The notes under the pieces were generated by a model. That model worked only from the letters and a program-made list of their open reading frames with translations. It ran no database searches and was not told where the DNA came from. Source: Callipepla californica brunnescens (lineage: Eukaryota > Chordata > Aves > Galliformes > Odontophoridae). Taken from it: a DNA stretch of 64,000 nt. The stretch covers positions 496,001 to 560,000 of the forward strand of contig JALIRH010000148.1 of the NCBI GenBank assembly GCA_023055505.1, given 5' to 3'. Shown here one piece after another: positions 13,701 to 26,000 of this stretch (position 1 is its first letter; each line of letters starts with the position of its first letter). The translations under genes were made by a program, and so were the position numbers.

Positions 13701-16046
13701 GCCCCATTGATCCCTATAGCCCCGTTGATCCCTATGGCTCCATTGATCCCCAGGGCCCCATTGATCCCTAGGGCACCATTGATCCCTATGGCCACATTGA
13801 TTCCTATGGCCCCATTGATTCCTATGGTCTCATTGATCCCTATGGTCCCATTGATCGCTGTGGCCCCATTGACCCCTATGGCCCCATTGATTCCAAAGGC
13901 CCCATTGATCCCTATGGCACCACTGAGTTCTATGGCCCCATGGCCCCATTGATTACTCTGGTCCCATTGATTCCTATGGTCCCATAGATTTTTGTGGCCC
14001 CATTGACCCCTATGGCCACACTGATCCCTATGGCCCCATTGATCCCTAAGGCCCCATTGATTCCTATGGCCCCATTGAGTTCTATGGCCCCTTTGATCCC
14101 TATGGCCCCATTTATTCCTCTGGCCACATTGATCCCTAAGACTCCATTGATCGCTGTGGCCCCACTGATCCCTATGGCCACATTGATTCCTATGGCATCA
14201 CTGATCCCTATGGCCCCATTGATTTGTATGGTCCCTTTGATTCCTGTGGCCACAGAGACCCTATGGCCTCATTGATCCCTGTGGCCCCATTGATTCCTAT
14301 GGCCCCTTTGATTCCTATGTCCCCATTGATCCCTATGGCCCCATTGCTCCCTATGGCTCCATTGATCGCTGTGACCCCATTGATTCCTATGGTCCCTTTG
14401 ATCGCTATGGCCCCATTGATTCCCATGGTCCCATTGATCCCTATAGCCCCATTGATCCCTATGGCCCCATTGATTCCTATGGTCCCATTGATCCCTAAGG
14501 CTTCATTGATCCCTATGGCCCCATTGCTCCCTATGGCTCCATTGATCGCTGTGGCCCCATTGATTCCTATGGTCCCTTTGATCCCTATGGCCCCATTGAT
14601 TCCTATGGCCTTATTGATTCCTATGGCCCCATTGATTTCTCTGGCCCCTTTGATTCCTCTGCTCCCATTGATCCCTATGGCCCCATTGATTCCTATGGCC
14701 TTATTGATTCCTATGGCCCCATTGATTTCTCTGGCCCCTTTGATTCCTCTGCTCCCATTGATCCCTATGGCCCCATTGATCCCTAAGGCCCCATTGATTC
14801 CTATGGCCCCATTGATCCCTACGGCCAAATTGATCCCTATGGCCCCATTGATCCTTATGGCACCATTGAGTTCTATGGCCCCATTGATTCCTATTACCCC
14901 ATGGATCCCTATCTCCCCATTGATTCCTATGGCCCCATAGATCCCTATGGCCCCATTGATCCCTATGGCCCCATTGATTCCTATGTCCCCATTGGTCCCT
15001 ATGGCCACATTGAGTTCTATGGCCGCATTGATTCCTATGGCCTTATTTATCCCTATGGCCCCATTGATCCCTACGGCCCCATTGTTTGCTATGGCCCCAT
15101 TGATTTTTATGGTCCCATTGATCCCTATGTCCCCATTGATTTTTATCGCCCCATTGAGTCTATGGCCACATTGATTCGTATGGCCCCATTGAGTTCTATG
15201 GCAAAATTGATCCCTATGGCCCCATTGATCCCTATGGCCCCACTGATACCTATGGCGCCATTGATCCCTATGCCCACATTGATTCCTATGGTCCCATTGA
15301 TTCCTATGGTCTCATTGATCCCTATGGCCCTATTGAGTTCTATGGCCCAACTGATTCCTATGGACCCATTGATCCCTATGTCCCCATTGATCCCTATGGC
15401 CCATTCATTCCTGTGTCCCCATTGATCCCTATGGCCCCATTGAGTTCTATGGCCGCATTGATTCCTATGGCCTTATTGATCCCTATGGCCCCATTGATCC
15501 CTAAGGCCCCATTGATTCCTATGGCCCCATTGATTTTTATGGTCCCATTGATCCCTATGGCCCCTTTGATTTTTATGGCCCCATTGAGTCTATGTCCACA
15601 TTGATTCCTATGGCCCATTTGAGTTCTATGGCCCAATTGATCCCTATGGCCTCATTGATCCCTAAGGCCCCTTTGATTCCTATGGCACCATTGATCCCTA
15701 TGGCCCCACTGATACATATGGCGCCATTGATCCCTATGGCCCCACTGATTCCTATGACCCCATTGATTTATATGGTCCTATTGATCCCTATGGCCCCACT
15801 GAGTTTGATGGCCTCATTGATCTCTATGGCCTTATTGATCCCTATGGCCCCTTTGAGTTCTATGGCCCCATTGATCCCTATGGCTACTTTGATTCCTATG
15901 GCCCCATTGATTCCTATAGCCCCGTTGATTCCTGTGGCCCAATTGATTCCTGTGGCCCCATTGATTCCTATGGCCCCATTGATTCCTGTGTCCCCATTAG
16001 TCCCTATGGCTCCAGTAATCGCTGTGGCCACATTGATTCCTTTGGC
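10790..16046. repeat. Satellite internal duplication, 4,176-bp offset
   Basis: About 10,790-11,870 recurs at about 14,966-16,046 with an offset of 4,176 bp, recognisable by shared rare variants such as GATTCGTATGG and a CCCATTCATTCCTGTGTCCCC stretch at 11,224 and 15,400. In addition 11,870-12,240 matches about 14,810-15,180 at a different offset (2,937 bp), so the sub-blocks have been rearranged as well as copied. Divergence is higher than in the 5.54-kb pair, which suggests an older duplication. Confidence 0.7.
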
Positions 16047-17371
16047 CCCTTTGATTCCTATGGCTCCATTGATCCCCAGGGCCCCATTGATCCCTATGGC
16101 ACCATTGATCCCTATGGCCACATTGATTCCTATGGCCCCATTGATTCCTATGGTCTCATTCATCCCTATGGTTTCTTTGATTGCTGTGGCCCCATTGATC
16201 CCTATGGCCCCATTGATTCCTAAGGCCCCATTGATTCCTATGGCCCCATTGATTCCTGGGGCCACATTGATCCCTATGGCTCCATTGATCGCTGTGACCC
16301 CATTGATTCCTATGGCCCCTTTGATTCCTGTGGCCCCACTGAGTCCTATGGCCCCACTGATTCCTATGGCCCCATTGAGTTCTATGGCCCCATTGATCCC
16401 TGTGGCCCCATTGATCCCTATGGCCCCATTGATTCCTATGTTCCCATTGATCCCTACAACCCCATTGAGTTCTATGGCCCCATTGATTCCTTTGGCCCCA
16501 TTGATTCCTGTGGCCCCCTTGATTCCTATGGCCCCATTGATTTCTATGCCCCAATTGATTCCTATGGCCCCTCTGATTCCTATTGCCCCATTGATTCCTA
16601 TGGTGCCATTGATCTTTATGGCCCTTTGAGTTCTATGGCCCCATTGATCCCTATGGCCCCATTGAGTTCTATGGCCCCATCGATCCCTATGGCCCCATCG
16701 ATCCCTATGGCCGCATTGAGTTCTATGGCTCCATTGATTCCTATGGCCTCTTTGATCCCTATGGCCCCGTTGTGTTCTATGGCCTCATTGATTCCTATGC
16801 CCCATTGATCCCTATGGCCCCATTGATCCCTAGTGCCCAATTGAGTTCTATGGCCCCATTGATTCCTATGGCCCCATTGATCCCTATGGCCCCATTGAGT
16901 TCTATGACCCCATTGATCCCTATGGTCCCATTGATCTCTATGGCCCCATAGATCCCTATGGCCCCATTGACCCCTATGGTCCCACTGATCCCTATGGCCC
17001 CATTGATTCCTATGGCCGCATTGATTCTTATGGTCTTATTGATCCCTATGGCCCCCATTGATCCCTATGGCTCCATTGATCGCTTTGGCCCCATTGATTC
17101 CTATGGCCCCATTGAGTTCTATGGCCGTATTGATTCCTATGGCCCTTTGAGTTCTATGGCCCCATTGATTCCTATGGTCCCATTGATCCCTATGGCCCCA
17201 TTGAGTACTATGGCCCCATTGATTCCTATGGCCCCATTGATCCCTATGGCCCCTTTGATTTCTATGGACGCATTGATTCCTATGGTCCCATTGATCCCTA
17301 TGGCCCCATCGATTCCTATTGTCCCATCGATCCCTGTGGCCCCATTGATCCCTGTGGGGACATTGATCCAT

Positions 17372-18372
17372 AGATTCATAGATTCATGATGTTGGAAAGG
17401 ACCTAGAAGATCATCTAGTCCAACCATCCTCACACCACTGTCCCTACCCACCAAGCTCCTAAATCAAATCCCTCAGCACCTCATCTAAACGCTTCTTGAA
17501 CAGCGCTAGGGACGGTGCCTCAACCCCCTCCCTTGGCAGGCCATTCCAGTGCCGGACCACTCTCTCAGAGAAAAAATTTTTCCTCAAGTCTAATCTAAAT
17601 CTTCCCCAACACTACTTGTGGCCATTCCCTCTCGTCCTGTCATTAGTTACCTGGGAGAAGAGGCCGACCCCCTCCTCACCACAGCCTCCCTTCAGGAAGT
17701 GGTAGAGTGCAGTGAGGTCTCCTCTAAGCCTCCTTTTCTCCAGACTAAACAATCCCAGCTCCCTCAGCCGCTCCTCCTAAGACTTGTGCTCCAGACCCCT
17801 CACCATTTCTGTTGCCCTTCTCTGAACACGCTCCAGGGCCTCGATGTCTCTCTTGTAGTGAGGGACCCAACACTGAACACAGTACTCGAGGTACAGGGGA
17901 TGATCCCCTCCCTGCTCCTGCTGGCCACACTATTCCTAATCCAGGCCAGGATGCCGTTGGCCTTCTTGGCCACCTTGGCAGACTGCCGGCTCACGTTGGG
18001 CATCAACCAACACCCCGAGGTCCTTTTCCTCTGTACACTCCTCAAGCCTTTCTGCCCCAAGCCTATAGCATTGCATGGGGTTATTGTGGCCAAATACAGC
18101 ACCCGGCACTTGGCCTTATTGAACCTCATCCCATTGAGCTCAGCCCAGCTGTCCAGCCTATCCAGATCTCGCTGAAGGGCCTCCCTACCCTCAGGCACAT
18201 CCACACATCCTCCCAACTCGGTGTCATCCGCAAACTTACTGAGGGTGCACTCAATCCCCTCATTCAGGTCATCAATAAAGAGATTAAACAGTATGGGCCC
18301 CAATACCGACCCTTGGGGGACACCACTCGTGACAGGACGCCAGCTGGACTTAACACCGTTCGCCACCACGAC
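17372..18372 (-). mobile_element. CR1 LINE, 5'-truncated, with reverse transcriptase remnant
   Basis: A chicken-repeat-1 non-LTR retrotransposon on the minus strand. Its 3' end lies at the left, next to the satellite, and shows the usual short tandem tail (ATTCATAG-like units, 17,373-17,390) after a typical CR1 3' end. The 5' end is truncated near 18,372. The minus strand encodes the C-terminal half of a reverse transcriptase: [11 protein letters not shown] followed by the FADDTE catalytic motif and a conserved stretch ending in [18 protein letters not shown]. Frameshifts and stops then break the frame, so it is inactive. Truncation at the 5' end is usual for target-primed LINE insertion. The other flank at 18,373 is AT-rich and not satellite, so the element marks the edge of block 1. 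Confidence 0.93.
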
Positions 18373-18500
18373 AGTATAAACATATATATCTTTACACAAA
18401 TATACAAATTTAGATTTATTTTAATAAATATATAAATTTATCTTTCTATATGAATACATAAATTTATCTTTTGATGTAAATATATAAAAGTATACTTCTC
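18373..18500. repeat. AT-rich low-complexity stretch
   Basis: A run of short AT-rich motifs (variants of AAATATATAAATTTATCTTT) follows directly after the truncated 5' end of the CR1. There is no coding signal. It may be a degenerate microsatellite that served as the CR1 integration site. Confidence 0.7.
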
Positions 18501-18514
18501 AAAAGAGCTGTCAG

Positions 18515-18660
18515 GCTCCAGAACGTGCGGCCCGGGGAGGTGTTGCAGACACCGACCCCGGGGCTGTGAAGGAGCGTTTCGCCCTCGCGCTGAGGGCCAC
18601 GGTTCAGTAGAACTGCTGGGGACGGCATGACCTCATAGGTAGGGTTCTCCGAACGCTGCT
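18515..18660 (+). mobile_element. Diverged CR1-like 3' fragment
   Basis: The stretch containing GGGAGGTGTTGCAGACACC, then CACGGTTCAGTAGAACTG, resembles the 3' portion of older CR1 subfamilies, in which a phrase of the type 'gaggtgttcaaggaaagactgg...ccatggtttagttgac' is usual. It is on the plus strand, opposite to the neighbouring CR1. Divergence is high and the terminal tail is not clear, so the assignment is tentative. Confidence 0.45.
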
Positions 18661-19826
18661 GCCAATTGCCCAGCCCTCCAGTTTGGCGAGATCTCTCAGC
18701 AGGACGTCCTAAGGGAGTCAGGAGCTCATCCCAAATCCGTGCGATCCGCAAACCTGCTCAGTGTGTGCCACGGTTTTATGATTTTGGGGCATTGGTATTC
18801 CACATCGTAACATCATGGAGTGCATGAAGAGTCAAAGAGTCAGGGCTCCAGCTCCGCGGATCATCAGTAGTTATGGGTGTACCTGTCCCAGAAGAGAACT
18901 CCATTCCCCAGAGCACTGTGCGATGCTTTGTATTTTTACGTATTTTCTGCTCAGAGGAAAAGATATCAACTGCTCGTGTGTCACGGGACGCTCTCTTTCC
19001 TTCGAGATCACTCGGCAGTGGGTGCTCGCTGCCGTTCGCTTTCAGCGTTAGCGTAAGGCCTTCGGTTTATCAGACACTCTCTTGCTCATTTTATTTGATT
19101 CATTAGCCTCAATTCCAATTAGATCGTATTAGATTGTGTCATTTTGCTGCCTGAGATCTTATTTAGTGAATTAGCTTTCCTCCTCAGATCGTTGCCGCTG
19201 CTTTGTTCCTAGGCCCATCTCCCTTTTCCCTTTCCCCTTTCCTGGGCCGTGGGTCCCCCACACCAATGGTCGCGGAACTGTGCCGACCCAGCCCGGTAAA
19301 TCGTTGACAGCGTGCCTTCAGGTCCCGCACCCAGGTCAATTATGAAAGCATTACGAACCACTGGCCGTGAGATTTCTGTTCTCCCACGGCTAACTGCCGT
19401 CGCAAGGCTGGCCCAGCTCCGTGCTTCGTTAGCGCCAGGGACTTGCTGGAGCAGATCATTGGAAGCCACGGTTACAGGTTGACAAAGAACTGTAATGGTG
19501 GCTGTGATGCTGAGAAATCCCTTCTTTGTCTCACGAAGCAGAAAGGCCATGCCCTGATCCCCGGAGCCATGGAGGGGAGATCCTGTCCCTCATGCTGGCA
19601 CAGGGCCCTTCCTGGGGCATTGAGATGGAGGTTTGTGTGATGTCAAATGAAAGACAAGGGAACAGCAGCACTCTGCGTGGGGTGCAAGATATTGCGAGGC
19701 CCAAGTCCCACGTGGGCAATGTGTCTCATCATAGGATTTGGATGTGAGAAGGGCCCAGTCTGAACGAGCACTCAATCACAATGGAGCTTTGAACTTCAGA
19801 TCTCTCAGGCCCAAGGTGGAGGGATG
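18661..19826. other. Unique-looking sequence without a recognisable gene
   Basis: I see only short open frames with no recognisable domain and no convincing splice-bounded exon. GC content is mixed. Nothing is assigned here. Confidence 0.5.
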
Positions 19827-20156
19827 TATGGGAACTGCTGAATCACGGCCTGAACCACTGATGGATCACCTGAGGCACTGAGTCAGCTGCAGGGGCACAA
19901 CTGAGTGTGATTGGAAGGGGTGCAGTTTGACTCCACCTCTCCCAGACCCCATTGAAGGGCTGACCACCACCAGAGGGGAAGGATCTCTGGTTGGAGATCC
20001 CTCCCTGGTGGAGTTATCGGCAAGCCTCAACCATCACCAAGGTGAGCCAATCTCTTCTGCTATTTGTTTGTATACCATCTACTTAAAGCCTACCAAAAAT
20101 ATACCACCTTTCGCACCATTTCCTTGAGTGCTTTCCTCGGGGTTATTTGACCTACA
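19827..20156 (+). mobile_element. Dispersed repeat, probable solo LTR, copy 1
   Basis: This stretch shares a long collinear match with 26,090-26,435. Common landmarks in order are GGCCTGAACCACTGATGGAT, CACCTCTCCCAGACCCCATT, GATCTCTGGTTGGAGATCCC and ATACCATCTACTTAA. Both copies close with CTACA; copy 2 opens with TG, giving LTR-like TG...CA limits and a length of 330-346 bp. No internal retroviral sequence flanks it and I found no convincing target-site duplication. A solo LTR is the most likely explanation, but a short non-autonomous element of another kind is possible. Confidence 0.6.
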
Positions 20157-21540
20157 GAGGTGGTTTGTTTTCCTGCTCCAGCAATTAATCGGACAGGCCT
20201 CGGTGCCCCGATCCTTTAAAAAAAAAACCCTCCAATCTTTCAAACTTTGCGTGGACCGCTCCTCATCTTTCTGCATCACTTAGAGAAAAAGAAGAAGTCA
20301 TTCTCTTTACGGGATTACTGTCACCATATTAAGAATCCTTTCCATCTCACACGTGCGGAAGAGCTCCTTCACCTCCTTGAATACTTTAGCCCTCCTTTTG
20401 ATGCCTAATTAAGTTGTAATCAATCCTTTGCAGCATTGCATCTCCCACTTTGTCATCCTGTGATGCATGAGGGCAGCTGAGCCTTATGGTTTTAGGTAAG
20501 CGAAAAGCAGTTCTTGTCGTTAAGGGCACGCTTTTCTTTCACACTTTGAAATGCCTTTTCTCAGTCCTTAAAAGCATTCCCTTCTGCACCAACCGTGGCT
20601 TGTGAAGAAGGAAAGTCAGCTTTAGGATGTTTGGGATTTTGTTTTTAGGCCACACTGATCGACTCGGCGCTTCTTAGGAATTACCCATTTATTACTTAGG
20701 CAGAAATGACGACAGGAAAATGCTCAGCGGGAATGCCAGGTTTGGCACACCCGGATCAGAAATCCCAAAACCTGCACGATTTCTGACTTCTTCGTGTTTG
20801 ATGCACCGTTACCTCTGCCAAACGAAGGCAAGACGCTGAGTTATGAGACGACGGTAAATGTGACGTGCCAGGAACGCATTACAAAGAGAACAGTTCCGTG
20901 GTAAAACAGTGAAGGAAGGATAACCACGCAATGGCCCCAACATCTTGTTTGTTGGAACTGCTGCTCCGTTGAGCTGCCAGGTGCCTATTTTGAAGGCATG
21001 TGGTTTGGCTAATATTTCACAATTGCACATATTTTTTTTTCATGTTATCCTGTATAGGATGTATACGTTGTCTGCATGCATATGCAGGACATCCCAGAAT
21101 ACACAGCTGCTGTGTCGCAACAGCTCAGTGCTCTCTGCTGCTGACCAACAGTGCTTTATCACTGCGCTCTCCTACGTACACACAGTGATATAAAATACCT
21201 AACACCACACAAGAAACACCAGCTTTTTCACAAGTGTTTACCGCACAGAAAAAAGAAAAAAACAAAAACAAATGCATGCCAGCAGTGAACGCTCACAATG
21301 GCAAGCTGAACTGTTCATCATCCCTTGGTCTGCACCTCAGGCGGATTCTCCTGGAGTTGCGTCTGAGTGCTTTTGAAGACCGGCACGCCTTTGCAGACAA
21401 GCTGAGGTACGGCTGTAAGGCCTGTGGGAAGAGGAGCTGGGAGCAATAGGTGCTCTCTAGGGGACAAGGGGAGGGCCGGGGTCCATCACCCTAGCCAGCA
21501 CTGGGGCAGCCAGGGGCACCGGAGCAGCCACAGGGGCCCA
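20157..21540. other. Unique-looking sequence without a recognisable gene
   Basis: Short open frames only, none recognised. A poly-A tract lies near 20,218. Nothing supports a gene or RNA gene. Confidence 0.5.
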
Positions 21541-21678
21541 TCCCTAGCGCTGTTCAAGAAGCGTTTAGATGAGGTGCTAAGGGATTGGATCGAGTAGCTT
21601 GGTGGGTAGGGATGGTGGTGGGAGGACAGTTGGACTAGATGATCTTGGAGGTCCTTTCCAACCTCATGTATCTATGAA
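21541..21678 (+). mobile_element. CR1 LINE 3'-end fragment
   Basis: This is the short 3' end of a CR1 on the plus strand. It begins CTAGCGCTGTTCAAGAAGCG, which is the reverse complement of the sequence near 17,493-17,512 in the larger CR1, and runs to CTTGGAGGTCCTTTCCAACC followed by a tail resembling ATGTATCTATGA. It is severely 5'-truncated and has no coding capacity. Confidence 0.88.
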
Positions 21679-22967
21679 ATTGGTTCACTGGGTGAGCTCA
21701 GTGGCCCCATAGCCAGGCAGGACTGTGTGGAGCTGGAGCTCAGCCTGGCTGCAGCCTCACTAAAGCAGGAGCTGATGGTCCTGGTATGAGGTGGGGCCTG
21801 ATCAGCTCCAGGATACCCAAGTGGGTCAGGCCGAGCGGTTTGAGTCCTCAGGCCCTCACATTATCTCACCGAGAGGACACAATAAAATAATGCGTGGGGG
21901 TTGTTCATGTGCTTTGCAGGTATTGAGATCTGTCTGAAAAATTGGTTTATATTGGTTTATACAGCCAGCAGTCAATTCCATATGTGCAGCTTTGCACATA
22001 TACATACCACATTACTGAGATGTCGATGACATCTGAGCACCTCAGCAAAATCAGTCCCTGCCGATAACCGGTATAACAGCTAAGTTTCCTTTCCCCCCTT
22101 TTTCCTTCCCTCCTTTTTTTTGTTTCATGGAATTTTCTGGGCCCGGATGATGCATGTGCATCAGGACCAGGGGGAGGTGGGAAGCCCTCATCCTGCTGCG
22201 CATGCTGATCCCAACCCCCGTGGACCGGAGCAGCGGACGGCGTGGACTGCATCTCTGGTATAATCAACAAAGGATCACACCTCGATACTGATCTGAATCC
22301 ACGTTGCTGTCTTTGCCTTGAGAACCCTAATTCTGGCTATTGTTCTGACATTCATTTTTTGTCCTTGTAGATGTTTGCCGTGGAAACGTTTGCTGCATCT
22401 CTCTACTGATCCGTCCGGGCCTCAAACTACTTTGTGCCAACACAAAGCGTAGGAGAGCTGCATCTCCTTCCCTCCTGAGTGCAGCCTTCATCCTCCAGCG
22501 CCCTTCTCCTGACACCCTCATTTCCAGCAGGCAAGGAATCAAGAGTGCCCTCGTTTGCTGCATGTCCCAGCTCCCCTCCCAGCTTCGGCAGTGCCTCCCA
22601 GCCCACCAAACCTGGCTGTCCCCACCGTGCCCCGTGCCGCCGCTGAGTCCCTTCCAGTCTATGCCGACCTCAGCTGAAATACAGAGCAGGGAGAGAGCCT
22701 CAGGAAGATCCGGGCCAAGAGATGTGTGGGAGAAGTCCAGTTGTCATGGGGAGGTGAAGGGGTGGGAAAAGATCCCAATTTCTAAGTGACAAACTGAGAT
22801 GTTGTGGTGGAAGAAGCTGTGTGCTTGGCAGTGGAAGAGCACAGCCACTCAGGAAACAACTGAACGATGTCCCTCCGGCATTTCGCCCCTTTTAACTTCG
22901 CCTGCTGTAACCAAACTTTTTCTTTTCTACCTCTCCTCCAAAACAACAACAAAAAATGACAACTCAC
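21679..22967. other. Unique-looking sequence without a recognisable gene
   Basis: No domain is recognisable in the short open frames. The stretch continues into the minus-strand exon candidate at 22,968, of which the right part would be intron. I could not find the expected downstream exon. Confidence 0.45.
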
Positions 22968-23087
22968 TTGTTTCTCTCGCGCCACGATCTTCCTGTCCTG
23001 TTCATGGATCTGATCGTTCTTCAATTCCAGAACGTGTCTGAAGCTCCTCGGATTTTCTTCTAAGGGCAGATACGGAGCTTTTGCCAT
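22968..23087 (-). pseudogene. Isolated coiled-coil exon, MTUS/CCDC69-like
   Basis: On the minus strand a 120-bp, phase 0-0 open segment of 40 codons is bounded by a good acceptor (TTTCCTAG just before 23,087) and a consensus donor (GTGAGT just after 22,968). It encodes a charged helical segment containing HVLELKNDQIHEQDRKI. The pattern V-L-E-[IL]-K-N-x-x-[IL]-H-x-Q-[DE]-x-K-[IL] is what I recall from the C-terminal coiled coil of the microtubule-associated scaffold proteins MTUS1/MTUS2 and the related CCDC69. The splice-like limits and open frame are seen; the family assignment is from memory. I found no flanking exons in the surrounding few kilobases, so this is probably an exon carried in by segmental duplication. 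It could instead be one exon of a real gene extending elsewhere. Confidence 0.5.
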
Positions 23088-26000
23088 CTAGGAAACGTGA
23101 CAGCAATTTGTCTGTGTCGGCCACAAATGCATCTTCAGCCGTGAAGTGAAGATTCCCAAAAGTCTACCCAGCGGTTTAGGACTGATGGTGCAATGAAGGG
23201 CAGATGGAGGCGGCCTCCCTCAGCCGGTCTGAACCCTGACATTCTCCTGTGGCACACCCCTTTCTGTGGGCAGCCGCTGGAACCTTCCTCATGGCCTGCC
23301 TCGTGGTTCGATGCTGCTGATCCATGGCTTTCTGGGTGTCTTGGACTGTGACCCACACTAGTGAGCTGCCTTGGAGTAGCGGGCGTTGACATCACGGGGA
23401 CACAGCAAAATCTGTCCTGTCATTATATAAACTAAGTACTGCAGCAGGCATGGAAGGCGCTGACGCTACCTGTCTCCATGGCCAAGCCGTTTTCAGACAC
23501 TTGTGCTCCTTTCCTAAGGAGTTTTCCCCCATAAAAGCCTCCAGAGCCCCTCACCCACCCTACTATGTCCATTCCCCATCCCCCACCATCTTGCTTACGT
23601 GGCTGTGCTGTGACCACGCTGAAATGACCCAAATTAAAGAAAACCCATTTTAGGTTTCTTTCATTTCAGGTAAATAATTGCAGAAAGTGTTCACTTGCAC
23701 ACTGTAAATTAATAAGTTGGCCCCAGTAGACAGCAGCTGAACAAATATTTAATGGCCGGACAGGTCTGTCCACAGAAGCCGAGGAAAAAAAGGAGGCAGT
23801 GCAGAGAACCTCAGAGAAGTTTGCTCAGAATGTGAACAGGACGAGTGTGAAAAGACGAGAAGTAAAGAGAAAGAGAGGAAGAAGATGAACGCGTGAGATA
23901 GAGCACAGGGAATGTTTCGGAAACGGAGCTACACAGGTTGGGTGAGAGAACAGAAGATAGAGGGAAGACCACTGACAGCAGCCCTGCGCTGAGGTGTGTT
24001 CAGGACAAAGCCATCAGCACCGATATTCCCACAGGATTCAAGATCTGGGGTCATGACTGAGGTGTGAGCCCCAGGCCTGGGGGTGGGACCCCATTGCTAA
24101 CACTGCTGTGTGCCATACGCAGAAGCACAGATCTCGATGGCTATGTAACAATAGTTGCCAACTACCTTCACCTGTTCCTCACTGTTTTTGTTCAAAGCCT
24201 CCTCAGACGGGTTTGCTTTGGCCTTCAGGGACTGGCTCTGGAAGGGGAGGGTGCCTACCTGGTCCTGGACGAGGGGAGAAATGAGCACACTGCTGTGTTA
24301 TCAATCACCCCTCTCACATTCACACAGCCCAGTCTGAGCTGTGCCACCACCAGGGGAGATGACCACGGCCCAGAAACCACGGCCAGGCGAATTTTTAACA
24401 CAAGGACACTTGAACGTACAATGGGCTTATCGTAACGAAGTGCCTCGGGGGAGACCGAGATCCCTGCAATGCCTGCAGCTAGCTGGCAGCGGCTGCCACT
24501 GCTCCGTGATGTGTCTTCAGTGCTAAATCACCCCGTCACCTCGGCACGAATAAGAACAACCACGCCTCCTCCAGACAGCGGGCGTTTATGGCGCGGGCGT
24601 GAAAGAGATCTGCTGAACAGTTCCTGCGGTCTGAACAGATTCTCATCGTGCTTCCTCTACCTTTGTAGGCAACATTCCATCCTGCTCGGGGGCTCCTGAG
24701 AGGATAATGAGCAGCCGTGAGTTAACGGAGTGGGCTTTGAATGGCATCTCGGAGCTACCGGTGGGAACAATGTGCTATTTTAAGCAGTCTCATTTCTGTT
24801 CCCATGAAAGGCATCCCTGCGCCTTCCATACACCTGCAAAAGCTGCGGTCGCTGCGAGGCCACGTTCTGTGTTTTGTGTTTGTCACTTCTCAGCTGTAAC
24901 ACTGCATCAGTGTGCGCTGCAGGATAGGCTGACACACCTGGAGCTGCCAATGCTGCACGAGGAGCACAGTGACGAGTAACAGTACGCACCAGTTGGGGTT
25001 TTTCTAAATTGTAATGATCTCTGATTAGGCAATCAAACAGAGCTGGCACTTTGTGCTCACACAAGGTTTCCAAAGTTAACACGGACCCCAGCTGCGCTTT
25101 TCTCCCTCTAGGTCTGCCTGCTCTTCCCTTCCAGACGCTGTATAATTCGAATCAGGCAAAGCAGGGAGAAGAGCCCAAGGGGCAGCGTGGCTGCTCACCT
25201 TTGGATGGAGCAGAAGAGGCCTTCAGAGAAGCTGAGCCTGGCACAGGGGTCCCTGTGCTGGAGGGATGTGTGGGGACCCACGGGAGCCTTGGCCTCGCAA
25301 TGGGCGCCACAAACTACAGCTGGGAGGAAGCGAGGACCCAGTGTGCTCTGCCAGCACCGCTGTGGGGTGGGAAATAACAGAACTGCTAACCTGGAGGCAC
25401 GGCCGCATCTGTTCAAAGCTTTCCTTTAATTCTGTTTTCTCCAGTTCGCAAGCAGCAGCCAGTTCTGGGGAAGACACACAGACACGACATCGCTAAGTGA
25501 AGTCCAGCAGAGCAGGGGATGGGAGCACAGAGGCTGGGAGCCAGGCACCGCATGGGAAACAGCTTCAGGGCACGGAGGTTGAGGAAGAAACCAGCAGTAA
25601 CACGCCATGGGGTTCTGGGAGAGCTGCTTTGAGGATCAGCATTTCCCAGCCTTGCAGCCGTCCCTCTACGTCTGCGTGGTCAAATTTGGATTTCTCACAT
25701 CTGTCAGCTCCCAGGGGCTGTGATCCAAAAAGGTTCAGTATAAAAGCGGGCAAACAACCACGGCAGGGTGAGTATCTGCAAGCCAAGGGGTTTGAAAGTG
25801 GGTACATTGACGAGTTTGGATTGCAGTTTCTTTGGGGAGATAAAAAGGGGAGCCAGCAGCTTGGACGCAAAAAGGCAAATAACGGTGCTTGGCCAGGAGC
25901 TGCGGAGGACCTGTAAGGTTTAACGACGCTGTCACACCCTGGAGACAAAATGTCCTCTATTTCTAGTACATGATTAAGGGTTTCACTGCTAGAAAAGTTG

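Larger units (their letters stand above)
1..17371. repeat. 18-bp satellite, block 1
   Basis: This is an almost uninterrupted tandem array of an 18-bp unit. The commonest form is GATCCCTATGGCCCCATT; frequent variants replace GATCCC with GATTCC or GAGTTC. On this strand the unit has 7 C, 5 T, 3 A and 3 G, so the C/G skew is strong. The unit is a multiple of three. Frames reading MAPLIP and GPIDPY forward, and NGAIGI and WGHRDQ in reverse, contain no stop, which explains the long open frames on both strands. The other two frames contain TGA or TAG in nearly every unit. No start context, splice structure or non-repetitive domain supports coding. The block runs off the left edge and ends at a CR1 3' tail. 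I do not recognise a named satellite family. Confidence 0.97.

Noticed and set aside
1..17371. CRISPR-like array of regular short repeats
   Set aside because: Units are contiguous with no unique spacers, and the context is a vertebrate genome.
17496..18435. Plus-strand open frames of up to 207 codons
   Set aside because: They are the antisense of a CR1 reverse transcriptase remnant on the minus strand.
24097..24288. Minus-strand open stretch with coding-like composition
   Set aside because: I could not find a matching acceptor and donor or recognise the product. It is noted only in the region entry.
25497..25916. 139-codon open frame on the plus strand
   Set aside because: No recognisable domain, no splice or initiation context, and similarly long overlapping frames exist on the other strand. 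Insufficient to call a gene.
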